64,000 bases of DNA from a virus. The translations under genes and the position numbers were made by a program. Where the stretch lies: the IMG/VR virus record IMGVR_UViG_3300030019_000570, positions 1 through 64,000 of that record; one strand, given 5' to 3'. A model generated the notes under the pieces. The model saw only the letters and a list, made by a program, of their open reading frames with translations. It did not search any database and was not told the origin of the DNA. Positions 30,238 to 39,880 of the stretch are shown here, in pieces (within the stretch, counting starts at the first letter, position 1; each line of letters opens with the position of its first letter).

Positions 30238-30645
30238 ATGAGTAAAATATTGGTATATGCTGACGGAGCTTATTCTTCTGCAAGAAATCAAGGAGGATGG
30301 GCATTTGTTGTTGTAAAAGACGAAATTAAAATTCATTCAGCATTTTTTCCTATAACAGGAGGAACTAATAATGTTGCTGAAATAATGGCTGCATTAGAAG
30401 CTTGTTTATGGTGTAAAAGTGTTGGATATACTGAAATAACTATGTTATGTGATTCTATGTATGTTATCGGTGCTATTAGTTTAGGTAATAAACGAAATAA
30501 AAACAAAGAACTATTAGCAGAATTGGATAAAGCTGTTGAAGGAATGAATATTACATGGTCCCATGTTAAAGGGCACGAAGGAAATAAATATAATGAACTT
30601 TGTGATGTACTCGCTGTAGAGGCATCACATTTTAAAGAAGATTAG
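30238..30645 (+). CDS. rnhA: ribonuclease HI
   Basis: 135 aa. Catalytic residues are visible as Asp9 (YADGAY), Glu48 (AEIMAAL), Asp72 (LCDSMYV) and a C-terminal Asp in ELCDVLAVEA, matching D10, E48, D70 and D134 of E. coli. WSHVKGHEGN is the family handle-loop region. It removes RNA from RNA-DNA hybrids, for example primers. ATG at 30238 is preferred over the TTG three bases before. Confidence 0.9.
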   Translation: MSKILVYADGAYSSARNQGGWAFVVVKDEIKIHSAFFPITGGTNNVAEIMAALEACLWCKSVGYTEITMLCDSMYVIGAISLGNKRNKNKELLAELDKAVEGMNITWSHVKGHEGNKYNELCDVLAVEASHFKED

Positions 30646-30650
30646 AAAAA

Positions 30651-31223
30651 ATGAGAGGAAGTGGGATTAGAACAATTGTAGAGGAAAGACCTAAGAACGT
30701 AGCAGTAATGGATGTATTTTCAAAATTGGTACAAGAAAGAATTATTTTTATTGATGGGGTTATTGATGAAGACTTAGCAAATGGCATTATTGCTCAAATG
30801 TTATACCTTGATTCATTAGACAAGGTAAAACCAATTAATATTTATATTAATACTTATGGTGGAAGTGTATATGATGGATTAGGTATATATGATATTGCTG
30901 AAAAAATTTCAGCTCCTATTAGAACTGTAGCTATGGGTAAATGTTGTTCTATGGGAGTTCCATTAGTACTTATGGGTACAGAACGTTGTGCTACTAAACG
31001 TACAAGATTTATGATTCATCAACCATCTGGTGGTGCTGATGGTCAAGTATCTGATATCAAAATTACACTTGAAGAAATGTTATTACTTAAGACAGAATTA
31101 TATAATATTATTTCTGAAAGAACGGGACAAACTTACGAACAAGTTGAAAAAGATTGTGATCGTGACAAATGGATGAGTGCTGAAGAAGCACTAGCATACG
31201 GAATTATCACAAAAATTCTTTAA
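30651..31223 (+). CDS. clpP: ClpP-like serine protease
   Basis: 190 aa. Catalytic Ser100 lies in GKCCSMGVPL, His123 in FMIHQPSGG, and Asp about 172 in the DCDRDKWMSAEEA segment, the same spacing as E. coli ClpP. INTYGGSVYDGLGIYD is the substrate-groove strand. Usually phage ClpP proteins act in head maturation or tune host proteolysis; here it sits among early genes, so a regulatory role is as likely. Start overlaps no gene; the end overlaps the next ATG. Confidence 0.9.
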   Translation: MRGSGIRTIVEERPKNVAVMDVFSKLVQERIIFIDGVIDEDLANGIIAQMLYLDSLDKVKPINIYINTYGGSVYDGLGIYDIAEKISAPIRTVAMGKCCSMGVPLVLMGTERCATKRTRFMIHQPSGGADGQVSDIKITLEEMLLLKTELYNIISERTGQTYEQVEKDCDRDKWMSAEEALAYGIITKIL

Positions 31224-31567
31224 TGAAAAAGTCTATTGAATATGTAACTTATATAAAGGATGATTTAACTATTTTGGTTGAACCATCTGGGTTATTTGTT
31301 TATGAATCAAGTGTATATCTTTATCATAAAGATTACTTTGCACTTTGTAATCAAAAATATTTCTCTAACCCTAGAGAAATTAATGGAGTAGTTGAATCTT
31401 TTTGGAAGACTCCACATATTCAAATTTGTTCGGAACTATTTGCGGCTCCTGAACAATGGCTAATAGATAATGGTTTTACAAGATATACCAAACCTAAAAA
31501 AGATGAGAAAGTTACAAACAATGTAAAGGTTAAAGGTAATGCCAAACAGAAAACTAAGTCTGATTAG
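31223..31567 (+). CDS. hypothetical protein, 114 aa
   Basis: Beta-rich N-terminal part and a Lys-rich, probably disordered tail (KVKGNAKQKTKSD). Overlaps clpP by one base and the ferritin-like gene by 29. Confidence 0.65.
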   Translation: MKKSIEYVTYIKDDLTILVEPSGLFVYESSVYLYHKDYFALCNQKYFSNPREINGVVESFWKTPHIQICSELFAAPEQWLIDNGFTRYTKPKKDEKVTNNVKVKGNAKQKTKSD

Positions 31568-32042
31568 CGATACCCTCGGTACATTATTAATAAAGCAAGT
31601 AGCTCATGAATTGAAAAATTTCAATTTATATATGAGTTTTGCTAATTATTTTAGTGTAGAAGGTGTTACTGATTTAGAAGAATATTATAGAAAACGTGCA
31701 GCTGAAGAAAAAAATCACCACCAATGGATAATGGATTATCTGTCAGAAGCTGATTATAAATTCACATATCCTGCTGTAGAACTAAACACTGAGAAATTTG
31801 AATCTTATGAAGTACCATTTTCACAAACTGTTGATAGAGAAATCTTGACTACACAACTGATTTATGCTATTTATGAAGCTGCGTTAGCTGAAAAAGATTT
31901 TATGACTGCTTCATGGTTATATGATAAATTGATCAAAGAACAAATTGAAGAAGAAAACGTTTCAAGAATGGCTAAAACCATTATTGAAGAAAAAGCCGAT
32001 ATCTACGTCCGTGCTGAGAAGATTCTTGAACTTTTAGATTAA
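31539..32042 (+). CDS. ferritin-like protein
   Basis: 167 aa, normal for non-haem ferritin. HELKNFNLYMSFANYF (first helix with metal-ligand Glu), YRKRAAEEKNHHQWIMDYL (second helix with Glu-Glu...His), a long crossover, then LIYAIYEAALAEKDFMTASW and KEQIEEENVSRMAKTI, the four-helix bundle with diiron ligands in their usual places. It would oxidise and store iron or protect from peroxide. An unusual cargo for a phage; a host-derived origin is likely. Confidence 0.85.
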   Translation: MPNRKLSLISDTLGTLLIKQVAHELKNFNLYMSFANYFSVEGVTDLEEYYRKRAAEEKNHHQWIMDYLSEADYKFTYPAVELNTEKFESYEVPFSQTVDREILTTQLIYAIYEAALAEKDFMTASWLYDKLIKEQIEEENVSRMAKTIIEEKADIYVRAEKILELLD

Positions 32043-32044
32043 AT

Positions 32045-32224
32045 ATGAACTATTTAGTATTAAATGAAGAAGAGGAACTACTCGATGTACTTAATTTTAA
32101 TTCTGATAAAGAATTAAATGACTATAAAACTGCAAACCCTACTCACATTATTAAAGAAGAAAAAGATCTAATTATTGATGAAGATGACTTTTTTTACGAT
32201 GATGATGATGAAGCAGTGTGGTAG
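32045..32224 (+). CDS. small acidic protein, 59 aa
   Basis: Very acidic, ending FFYDDDDEAVW; could be a DNA mimic but this is only charge-based. Overlaps the following GTG start by 7 bases. Confidence 0.5.
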   Translation: MNYLVLNEEEELLDVLNFNSDKELNDYKTANPTHIIKEEKDLIIDEDDFFYDDDDEAVW

Positions 32225-32514
32225 AACAAGTAAAGTATGTTGAATTAGTAGCAGTTAGAGAGGGTACATATACAACATATGTTTTTAAAGATTTTAAATC
32301 TCATGAATATATTATGTGTGCAAAACCCCCTAACTGGCAAGTTCCAGAAATAAGTGTTGGGGATAAAGGCTTTGTTAATTATCAAGTTGTTGAGGCGGGT
32401 GATGAATATGTTACTCCGGAAGGAGAACGAATGGTTTATAAATACTCCAGTATTTATTTCTTGAATTTTGTAAATAAAACAGATGTTTTAAAAAATAAAG
32501 AAATAATATTGTAA
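32218..32514 (+). CDS. hypothetical protein, 98 aa
   Basis: GTG start (no usable ATG before the conserved-looking part). Beta-rich with GDKGFVNYQVVEAGDEY, suggesting a small barrel. Function unknown. Confidence 0.6.
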   Translation: MVEQVKYVELVAVREGTYTTYVFKDFKSHEYIMCAKPPNWQVPEISVGDKGFVNYQVVEAGDEYVTPEGERMVYKYSSIYFLNFVNKTDVLKNKEIIL

Positions 32515-32517
32515 GAT

Positions 32518-33369
32518 ATGAGTACATTGATAGAAGAAAAAATGAAAGAAGCGATTGGTAAAAAACAAGTAGACATTAATACGTTTATTTGGAAAGGTAA
32601 TAAAGTTCTTGATGAACAGGGAAAATACAAACAAACCGAAAAGAAATTAACGGCTATGATTGAATATGAACTGAATGAATGTTATGACCATTGTAAAACT
32701 ATGCTATTTAACAAGGATATTCAAAATCCTGGTAGATATGTAGTTTTAGAAACAATTGCAGACCAGAAAGATAAGTGTGGAGCTGAACTGTTTTTGAGAT
32801 ATGTTGATCAAAAAAATAATTTAAGTCGTTTTACACTATTAGGATCAATAAATGAATTCCTAAAAAACAACAAAGAAGCCTTTAAGAATTACAAACCTGT
32901 GGTAGGCGATGTATTTTCGGGTGTACCTAATGAATTTACAAAAATTCCATTGAGTATGATTATAGACGGATGTCTTGATCGATTAGGTACTTTTAATAAA
33001 AAACACATAACTAGAACATTCATCCTTAAACAAGGAATCTGGTTGACTCCCTCTGAATCTAAAGAACTTGCAGAATCTGAAGCTGGTGAAACTAGAGATC
33101 GATTAGAAGTTATTAGAGAACGTTTGAATATTAAAGACATTGAGAAATTGTATATTAACTCTAAAGGTTTGAACTATACACAAATGCGAGCAATGCTTAA
33201 TATTAAACCTAATAAAAAATATATGGATCTAACAACTCATCAATTGGAAACTTTAAGATATAGAATCTTATTTAGCCTTGAAGAAACTGTTAAAGATCAT
33301 ATTTCAGCATGGGAAAAAAGAATGGAGGAAATCGAATCAGTAGCTGAGTTTAAAGGATTTAAATTATAA
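32518..33369 (+). CDS. hypothetical protein, 283 aa
   Basis: Large, charged, mostly helical protein directly before the DNA polymerase cluster. No catalytic motif visible to me. The position suggests a replication or recombination accessory protein. Confidence 0.7.
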   Translation: MSTLIEEKMKEAIGKKQVDINTFIWKGNKVLDEQGKYKQTEKKLTAMIEYELNECYDHCKTMLFNKDIQNPGRYVVLETIADQKDKCGAELFLRYVDQKNNLSRFTLLGSINEFLKNNKEAFKNYKPVVGDVFSGVPNEFTKIPLSMIIDGCLDRLGTFNKKHITRTFILKQGIWLTPSESKELAESEAGETRDRLEVIRERLNIKDIEKLYINSKGLNYTQMRAMLNIKPNKKYMDLTTHQLETLRYRILFSLEETVKDHISAWEKRMEEIESVAEFKGFKL

Positions 33370-33372
33370 AAA

Positions 33373-33612
33373 ATGGAAAGAGCAATTGTATTACCAGAAG
33401 CAACTAATAGTCATATTTATCCAAATCTTATTGAACCTGGACCTAATAAAATGATTATTGTATATCTTGATAATAACATGGTTGGATTTATTGAATATAT
33501 AGATTGTGATTGGTCTTTAATAATTGGAACAGAATGGAAAGATTCTGATTCTAGTTTAGAAACTCTTATTAGAGATAATCCTCAATATACTTATAGACTA
33601 ATTGAATCATGA
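33373..33612 (+). CDS. hypothetical protein, 79 aa
   Basis: Small beta-rich protein (KMIIVYLDNNMVGFIEYIDC). Similar in layout to the next gene, possibly a distant paralog. TGA stop overlaps the next ATG. Confidence 0.6.
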   Translation: MERAIVLPEATNSHIYPNLIEPGPNKMIIVYLDNNMVGFIEYIDCDWSLIIGTEWKDSDSSLETLIRDNPQYTYRLIES

Positions 33613-33857
33613 CAAGTAGAATCATAACTAAAGAGTTAGTGGATGATGTTCAAAAAGGAGAGTTCTACGGAATTCTCCTTATTTTGAATGAAAGCAATGA
33701 CGTTATAGGATTTGTTTACCACTATGAAGAAAAAGAAGTTTGGGTTATTGAAACTGTAGATTTTTTATCTGATGATTTCGGTACATTTAATGAATTATGG
33801 GATTATTGGGAAGTTAGCCCAGATTTCGATGATTTTAAAATGATTGTGAGAGAATGA
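33609..33857 (+). CDS. hypothetical protein, 82 aa
   Basis: Acidic beta-rich protein (GILLILNESNDVIGFVYHYE). It ends in tandem stops TGA-TAA, and the TGA overlaps the polymerase start, so UGA must terminate here or the next codon would. Confidence 0.6.
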   Translation: MTSRIITKELVDDVQKGEFYGILLILNESNDVIGFVYHYEEKEVWVIETVDFLSDDFGTFNELWDYWEVSPDFDDFKMIVRE

Positions 33858-35773
33858 TAAGTGAAGTGTATGATATCGAATGTTTAAGTAATTTATTTAC
33901 TTATACAGGTTACTGTAGACAAACAAAAGATTATCATCAATTCGTAATTCATAGTTCTCGTAATGATTACATTGCTTTTATAGCACATCTTCGTCGTGAG
34001 AAAGATATGATAATGATTGGATTTAATAACGATAGTTATGATTATCCAATTCTTCATCATCTCATTAATCACTACGATGAGTATCAATTTTTAAGTGGTT
34101 ATGAATTATCTCAAAAGATATATACAAAATCACAAGAAATAATTGCTACTCAATTTTCAGCTGTAGCTGAATGGAATAAACATATCAAACAAATTGATTT
34201 GTTTAAAATATGGCATTTTGATAATGTCGCCAAAGCAACTTCACTGAAAAATCTTGAAGTAGCTATGAATTTACCCTTAGTCGCCGATATGCCATTTGAA
34301 CATACTGAATGGATTGATGCAAGTCAAATTGCAGCAGTTCTAGAGTATAATAAAAATGACGTGTATGCGACTAACGTATTTTTGGACATAACTCAAGGAG
34401 ATACTGAACTTAGTAACTATAAAGGAAAAAATAAATTGTATCTAAGATATTTGATTAAACACAAATATGGAATTGATTGTATTAATTACAACGATATTAA
34501 ATTAGGTACTGAATTAATTTTAAAACTTTATTGTGATAAATTTGGTTTCAATATGAAAGAAGTTCGAAAAGCTAGAAGTTACAGACCTCTAATTAAATTA
34601 GATGATTGTATTCCAGCTTGGTGTGACCTACGAACTAAACCTTTCTTAGGATTGGTTGAAAAGTTTCGATCAACACATATTCATGATGCTATTTTAAAAG
34701 GTGTATTTGCACATAGTGTCATATATAATCAAACAAAAATAGATTTTGGTGCAGGAGGAGCTCATGCTTCAATTAAAGCTGGAGTTTATAATGCAGATGA
34801 TTATTATATGATACTTGATGTAGATGTTGATGCAATGTATCCAATGTTAGGTATTTCACAAAGAGTATTTCCTGAGCATTTAGGATCTGAATTTGTGGAT
34901 ATCTACGATGGAGAAATCGTTTCTAAACGTTTAGCTGAAAAGAAGAAACCGAAAAAGGAACGAGATTTTGTAATTGTTGAAGGATTTAAACTTGCTGCCA
35001 ATGGAAGTTACGGTAAAACTAATTCTGAAGACAGTTGGTTATATGATCCGTTGTATACCTTAACAACGACCATTAGTGGTCAAATATTCATCTCAATGTG
35101 GATGGAGAAAGTATGTGAAAAATTTGATGATGTTACAATTATTCAAGTAAATACTGATGGTTGGACTATGCGTATTCCAAGAAAACATCATGAAGGTATT
35201 TTGCAGTTGTCTACTGAATTATGTGAATCTGTAGGATTAAGTTATGAAGCTAACTATTATAATAAAATGGTAATTAGAGATGTTAACAACTATTCTGCTA
35301 GATATATTGATGGAAAAATTAAAGCTAAAGGCGATTTTGAAATTGATAGAGAATTACATAAAGATCCATCAATGAAAGTTGTACGTATTGCATTAGAGAA
35401 GTATTTCTTTGATGGAATACCTGTAGAAACTACTATTAGAAGTCACACCAATATTTATGATTTTGGAATGAGATTAAGAACTAATAGAGATTCTACTGCA
35501 CAGTATAAATATATTGATGAAGAAGCTCAACAAATAAAAGTAATGGATTTAAGTAGAACTACCCGATATTATATCTCCAATCACGGAGGATCATTAAGAA
35601 AGAATTTTAATAATGGTAAGATATCTGGAGTGAATATAGGATTTATAGTTACGATATTCAACACCTATGTTGAAAAACCTATGGGTGAATATGATATAAA
35701 TTATGATTTCTATATACTTGAAGCCAAGAAAATTATTAATCAAATTGAATCAACTCAGTTATCATTATTCTAA
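33854..35773 (+). CDS. family B DNA polymerase
   Basis: 639 aa. Exonuclease motifs: YDIECLS (Exo I, Asp7 and Glu9), MIGFNNDSYDY (Exo II) and EYNKNDVYA (Exo III). Polymerase motifs: DVDVDAMYPMLG (motif A), KLAANGSYGKTN (motif B) and VNTDGWT (motif C, replacing the usual DTDS). The short length and NTDG variant fit the compact polymerases of crAss-like and related Bacteroidota phages. It has 3'-5' proofreading. First gene of the core replication cluster. Confidence 0.92.
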   Translation: MISEVYDIECLSNLFTYTGYCRQTKDYHQFVIHSSRNDYIAFIAHLRREKDMIMIGFNNDSYDYPILHHLINHYDEYQFLSGYELSQKIYTKSQEIIATQFSAVAEWNKHIKQIDLFKIWHFDNVAKATSLKNLEVAMNLPLVADMPFEHTEWIDASQIAAVLEYNKNDVYATNVFLDITQGDTELSNYKGKNKLYLRYLIKHKYGIDCINYNDIKLGTELILKLYCDKFGFNMKEVRKARSYRPLIKLDDCIPAWCDLRTKPFLGLVEKFRSTHIHDAILKGVFAHSVIYNQTKIDFGAGGAHASIKAGVYNADDYYMILDVDVDAMYPMLGISQRVFPEHLGSEFVDIYDGEIVSKRLAEKKKPKKERDFVIVEGFKLAANGSYGKTNSEDSWLYDPLYTLTTTISGQIFISMWMEKVCEKFDDVTIIQVNTDGWTMRIPRKHHEGILQLSTELCESVGLSYEANYYNKMVIRDVNNYSARYIDGKIKAKGDFEIDRELHKDPSMKVVRIALEKYFFDGIPVETTIRSHTNIYDFGMRLRTNRDSTAQYKYIDEEAQQIKVMDLSRTTRYYISNHGGSLRKNFNNGKISGVNIGFIVTIFNTYVEKPMGEYDINYDFYILEAKKIINQIESTQLSLF

Positions 35774-35789
35774 ATATATGTTAATTTAG

Positions 35790-35820
35790 TTGTATATGTC
35801 AAGATTTTTTTGTATCTTTG
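35790..35820 (+). promoter_or_regulatory. Bacteroidota-type promoter before helicase
   Basis: TTG (35790-35792), 20 bases, TATCTTTG (35813-35820), with the ATG 57 bases downstream. Confidence 0.75.
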
Positions 35821-35876
35821 TGTAGATAAATTTTTAATCAACCAAGTACTTAAAAGTATGATAATAAATTTTTTAA

Positions 35877-37109
35877 ATGACACTTGATAGAACCGAGCGT
35901 CAAAAAGAAGGAGTTAGAAAGTGGATGGCGAATGGCTGTAGAGGTAGTTGGATGTATTGTACCGGATTCGGGAAAACATTTAGTGCCATTATGGCTATCA
36001 AAGCATTTCTAACTAAAAACAAAGATCGAGTTATTGTGGTTGTTGTACCTACTGAACATTTAAAAATTCAGTGGATTCAAGAACTATCGAAACACAATCT
36101 TCTTTATGCAGTATCTGTTGAGATAATTAATACTGCTGCAAAAATAAAATCCGAAGTTGATTTTATTTTATTAGATGAATGTCATAGATATGCATCTGAT
36201 ACTTTTTATAATATATTTCAAAATAGACAACCGAAAATAGTATTAGGTTTGTCAGCAACTTTTAGTAGACTTGATGGTAGACACGAATTACTTGAGCGTT
36301 ATTGCCCAGTATGTGATACAGTTACTGTTAAAGAAGCTATTGAAAACAAATGGTTATCCCCTTACGTTGAGTATAAGATAATTATTGAACCTGATGATAT
36401 TGAAATATATAAAAAGGCAAATAGAGAATTCAATGAAGCGTTCGCTGTATTTGATTTCGACTTTAAGTTAGCTATGGATTGTATGACTAACATAATTGCC
36501 CGTAGAATATATGGAAAGAAAATGGGTATGGCTGTTGCAGAATTAGATGCAGTTGTTTTTACTTGGGGAAGAGCTTTACGTGCTCGTAAGAAATACGTAA
36601 TGGAACATCCTAAGAAAATAGAAATTGCTCGTAAAATTTTAGCTGCCAGACCAAATGAAAAGGCAATTACGTTTTCGTCAACAATAGCACAAGCTGAAAA
36701 GATTGGTGGAGGATTTGTTGTCCATTCTGGTAACACTAAAAAGAAGAACAGAATAACAATGGAAGATTTCGCTAAACTATCAACAGGTGTTGTACATACT
36801 GCGAAAAGTTTGGATGAAGGTGCTGATGTTAAAGGTTTAAGTGTTGCAGTTGTATTATCTAATACATCCTCACAAACTCAGAAAACTCAACGAGTTGGAA
36901 GAGTTATACGGTATGAAGAAGGTAAGAAAGCTGAAATATTTACACTTGTTATCAAGGGAACTATGGAAGAGGGATGGTTTAGTACATCATCAGCAGGTAA
37001 AAGTTATATAGAAATAACTGAAGCTGAATTAGATGAAATACTAGACTTCAATGAGTCTGAAAATTTGGTTCATGAAGCCAAAGAAGTAGGTCAAATGTTT
37101 AGATTTTAG
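35877..37109 (+). CDS. SF2 DNA helicase (UvsW/RAD25-like)
   Basis: 410 aa. TGFGKT (residues 29-34) is the Walker A motif, LLDECHRY the DEAH-type box, GLSATFSR motif III, and QTQKTQRVGRVIR motif VI with the arginine finger. Compact SF2 helicases of this type remodel forks and recombination intermediates. Driven by its own promoter. Confidence 0.9.
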   Translation: MTLDRTERQKEGVRKWMANGCRGSWMYCTGFGKTFSAIMAIKAFLTKNKDRVIVVVVPTEHLKIQWIQELSKHNLLYAVSVEIINTAAKIKSEVDFILLDECHRYASDTFYNIFQNRQPKIVLGLSATFSRLDGRHELLERYCPVCDTVTVKEAIENKWLSPYVEYKIIIEPDDIEIYKKANREFNEAFAVFDFDFKLAMDCMTNIIARRIYGKKMGMAVAELDAVVFTWGRALRARKKYVMEHPKKIEIARKILAARPNEKAITFSSTIAQAEKIGGGFVVHSGNTKKKNRITMEDFAKLSTGVVHTAKSLDEGADVKGLSVAVVLSNTSSQTQKTQRVGRVIRYEEGKKAEIFTLVIKGTMEEGWFSTSSAGKSYIEITEAELDEILDFNESENLVHEAKEVGQMFRF

Positions 37110-37112
37110 AAT

Positions 37113-37400
37113 ATGAATGGAATGTATATTTTAGACGGAAAAACACCTGTTAAATGTGATGATTTAACAGAGTGGTCGATACAGATGTCAACAATGAACA
37201 GAATAGTCGCAAAGACTGTTATTGGTTGTGCTGAAGTTTCAACAGTATTTTTAGCTATAGATCATCAATTTGGTGACGGTGTTCCGTTATTATTTGAAAC
37301 AATGATCTTTGGTGGAGAATACGATATGTATCAAGATCGATATTCAACATGGGAAGAAGCCTTAATTGGTCATGACTGTGCTTGTGATATGATTAGATAA
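37113..37400 (+). CDS. hypothetical protein, 95 aa
   Basis: VSTVFLAIDHQFGDGVPLLFETMIFGGEYD and TWEEALIGHDCACD match a phage family in which a beta hairpin precedes YxTWxEAxxGH. Function unknown. Confidence 0.7.
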   Translation: MNGMYILDGKTPVKCDDLTEWSIQMSTMNRIVAKTVIGCAEVSTVFLAIDHQFGDGVPLLFETMIFGGEYDMYQDRYSTWEEALIGHDCACDMIR

Positions 37401-37474
37401 GTTTTTTATAAACCCACAACTTACCAAAAACCCATTATTACAATCCCTTAAAGGATATTACAGGAAAGGAAAGC

Positions 37475-37489
37475 GTAGTTTTAAACTAC
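37475..37489. promoter_or_regulatory. palindrome upstream of 37495 gene
   Basis: GTAGTTTTAAACTAC, an almost perfect 15-base inverted repeat ending five bases before a start codon; another imperfect repeat (ATTACAATCC...GGATATTA) precedes it. Operator or RNA hairpin controlling translation. Confidence 0.5.
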
Positions 37490-37494
37490 AATTA

Positions 37495-38109
37495 ATGCAA
37501 CAATTTGAACTTTCTTCGAAAGAAGAAATCAATATTTATATAAATAGCGGGTTAACACCTACAGAACTATTTATATTACGATTACTATTTTTAGCAATTG
37601 ATGGTGACTCTAGCCAATTAATAAATTATTTGTCAAACGTTCAAGACGGAAAACAATTATTTAGACAGGTTTTAGTTTCACTAAAAGAGAAGAAAGTAAT
37701 ACTATCAACATTTAAAGTACCCTGTGAAGGAGAATCGTTGAACTATCAAAATATACCTTTTAATAAGAATTTTATTAAAATGTATGCTCGAGAATCTAAT
37801 GAGATTGGAAAAGAGTTATTTGATGCTTACCCACCTTTTATCAATATTAATGGTAAAATGTGTAGCATTAAAAACTTTACCAAAGCTGGTTTGTACTCGT
37901 TTGATGAGTTTTGTTTATATTATTCGAAGGCGATAAAGGCTGCTGGAGTAACTCATGAAAGAGTTATGAATGCCCTTGAATATGGAAAAGAGCATAATTT
38001 AATTGCTTATTCTATCATTGAATACATCGCATCTCATAAATGGGTTGAGATTGAATATATAAGAGATAGTGGTAATGTGAATGGCTACAATAATTCAGAA
38101 CTATTGTAA
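37495..38109 (+). CDS. hypothetical replication-cluster protein, 204 aa
   Basis: Helical N-terminus with TELFILRLLFLAIDGD and a basic middle. It precedes the DnaB-like helicase with a one-base overlap, the position where phage helicase loaders or initiators lie, but I see no ATPase motif. Confidence 0.65.
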   Translation: MQQFELSSKEEINIYINSGLTPTELFILRLLFLAIDGDSSQLINYLSNVQDGKQLFRQVLVSLKEKKVILSTFKVPCEGESLNYQNIPFNKNFIKMYARESNEIGKELFDAYPPFININGKMCSIKNFTKAGLYSFDEFCLYYSKAIKAAGVTHERVMNALEYGKEHNLIAYSIIEYIASHKWVEIEYIRDSGNVNGYNNSELL

Positions 38110-39179
38110 TGGGTGTAGCTAAATTATATAAAAACGTAAAGAGGGGTCAACAAGGTAAAAATATTGGAATTTCAACTGGAATTCCTAAATTGGATAAAGT
38201 AATTTATGGAATCCAAAAGAAATATCTTTATACCATTGGGGCTGATACCTCGGGAGGTAAGACATCATTCGCGCTTGATGTCTTTATTTATAATCTTATT
38301 AAGAATGCAGGAAATACTCCCATTTCCATTTTATACTATTCTTTTGAAATGGCTGCCGATGTGCTATATGCCAAATTGTTATCGCGTCATATATGGGATG
38401 CATATGGAGAAATTGTAACCTATGAGGATATTTTATCTCTTACATCACCAATATCTGACCGTCACATGGAGCTTGTGCGCAGGTCCGAAGGATGGTTATT
38501 AGGATTAGAGAAACATCTTGTTATCTATGACAAAGCATTAACACCTAATGGAATTTATGTAACTTGTAGAAATTGGCTAAGTCAATTCGGCGAATTCATT
38601 CAAGTTGATGAACACACTGAGGACTATAAGGATAGTGATCCTAGTCGTTATAAGGTTGTTCTCATAGATCACGTTGGTCTTATAAGTGGTACTGACTCTA
38701 AAAAAGTTAGGATTGATACAGTAGTTGATACTATGATTTATTTAAGAAATAAATGTGGTTTAACTGGCGTATTTGTTCAACAATTAAATAGAGGTGCTAA
38801 GTCAATGGAGAGAAAAAACTCCGGTTATGAACTTATCCAATTGGATGATTTCAAAGACACTTCTGGAACTACTGATGGTTCTGAGGTTGTTATAGGTCTA
38901 TACTTCCCTCATAGAGAAAAAATTGCTAGATGCGAGGGTTATCCAATACAAAACATACTAAAGAAACGCTTTAGGTTATGTCAGATTCTTAAGAATCGTT
39001 ATGGACAGTCTGATGTTAATTTAGGATTAGGTTTTTATGGAGAAATAGGAATGTTTAGAGAATTACCTAAACCAGAGGAAATTGGCGATTATGAGCCATA
39101 CTTAACGTTAAATCATAGTACACAGATAAATACGAAACCAGATGAAGAAATTGATGAAAAAAACGTATTTAAATTTTAA
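38109..39179 (+). CDS. DnaB-like replicative helicase
   Basis: 356 aa RecA-fold protein: GADTSGGKTS is Walker A, YYSFEMAAD the motif that follows in DnaB, VVLIDHVGLI Walker B, GVFVQQLNRG the sensor strand, and DDFKDTSGTTDGSEVVIGLY the C-terminal arginine-finger region. The N-terminal DnaB domain is lacking, as in compact phage helicases. It would unwind the fork 5'-3' ahead of the polymerase. Confidence 0.88.
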   Translation: MGVAKLYKNVKRGQQGKNIGISTGIPKLDKVIYGIQKKYLYTIGADTSGGKTSFALDVFIYNLIKNAGNTPISILYYSFEMAADVLYAKLLSRHIWDAYGEIVTYEDILSLTSPISDRHMELVRRSEGWLLGLEKHLVIYDKALTPNGIYVTCRNWLSQFGEFIQVDEHTEDYKDSDPSRYKVVLIDHVGLISGTDSKKVRIDTVVDTMIYLRNKCGLTGVFVQQLNRGAKSMERKNSGYELIQLDDFKDTSGTTDGSEVVIGLYFPHREKIARCEGYPIQNILKKRFRLCQILKNRYGQSDVNLGLGFYGEIGMFRELPKPEEIGDYEPYLTLNHSTQINTKPDEEIDEKNVFKF

Positions 39180-39181
39180 AA

Positions 39182-39880
39182 ATGGCAGAATTAGGCGCAA
39201 TCGTTGGAGGTAGTGGTTCAGGAAAATCAACCTCTCTTAGAAACTTAGACCCAACAAAAACATTTGTGATAAATGTAGCAAACAAACCCCTTCCGATCAG
39301 AGGGTTTAGAAAGAATTATAAAGCATTAACCCCAGCTCCTGATGGACGTGGTTATGTTGGAAATCTTTATAACACGTCAAGTGTTGAAAAAATCGGACAA
39401 ATTTTAAAAGTGATAAACATGACAATGCCACACATTGAACAAGTTATTATTGACGATAGTCAATATTTAATGAGTTTTGAAGCGATGGATAGAGCCTCTG
39501 AAAAGGGGTTTGACAAGTTTACACAAATTGCTCAGCACTTTTATTCGGTATTAAAAGAAGGTATGAATATGAGGGATGATTTAAAAGTATTTATACTTAC
39601 TCATTCTGAAAATATTGGTGATGCTTTGAATCCTAGTTTCAAGATTAAAACTATGGGTAAAATGATTGACAACATGATTACTGTTGAAGGTTTATTTACT
39701 TATGTAATTTTTACTTGTAATACTAAAGATGATGAAGGTAACATGCAGTATAAATTTATGACTCAAACAGATGGAACAACTACAGCCAAAACTCCTATGG
39801 GATGTTTTGATGAATTGTATATCGACAACGATTTACAACTTGTATTTGATAAAATCAACGAATATAATAACGCAGAGTAA
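39182..39880 (+). CDS. RecA-fold ATPase (Sak4-like)
   Basis: 232 aa. GGSGSGKSTS is Walker A and QVIIDDSQYLM Walker B; KVFILTHSENIGD follows as sensor. Single-domain ATPases like this (AAA_24/Sak4 type) in phages help single-strand annealing recombination. It lies next to a candidate SSB, a common partner. Confidence 0.8.
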   Translation: MAELGAIVGGSGSGKSTSLRNLDPTKTFVINVANKPLPIRGFRKNYKALTPAPDGRGYVGNLYNTSSVEKIGQILKVINMTMPHIEQVIIDDSQYLMSFEAMDRASEKGFDKFTQIAQHFYSVLKEGMNMRDDLKVFILTHSENIGDALNPSFKIKTMGKMIDNMITVEGLFTYVIFTCNTKDDEGNMQYKFMTQTDGTTTAKTPMGCFDELYIDNDLQLVFDKINEYNNAE

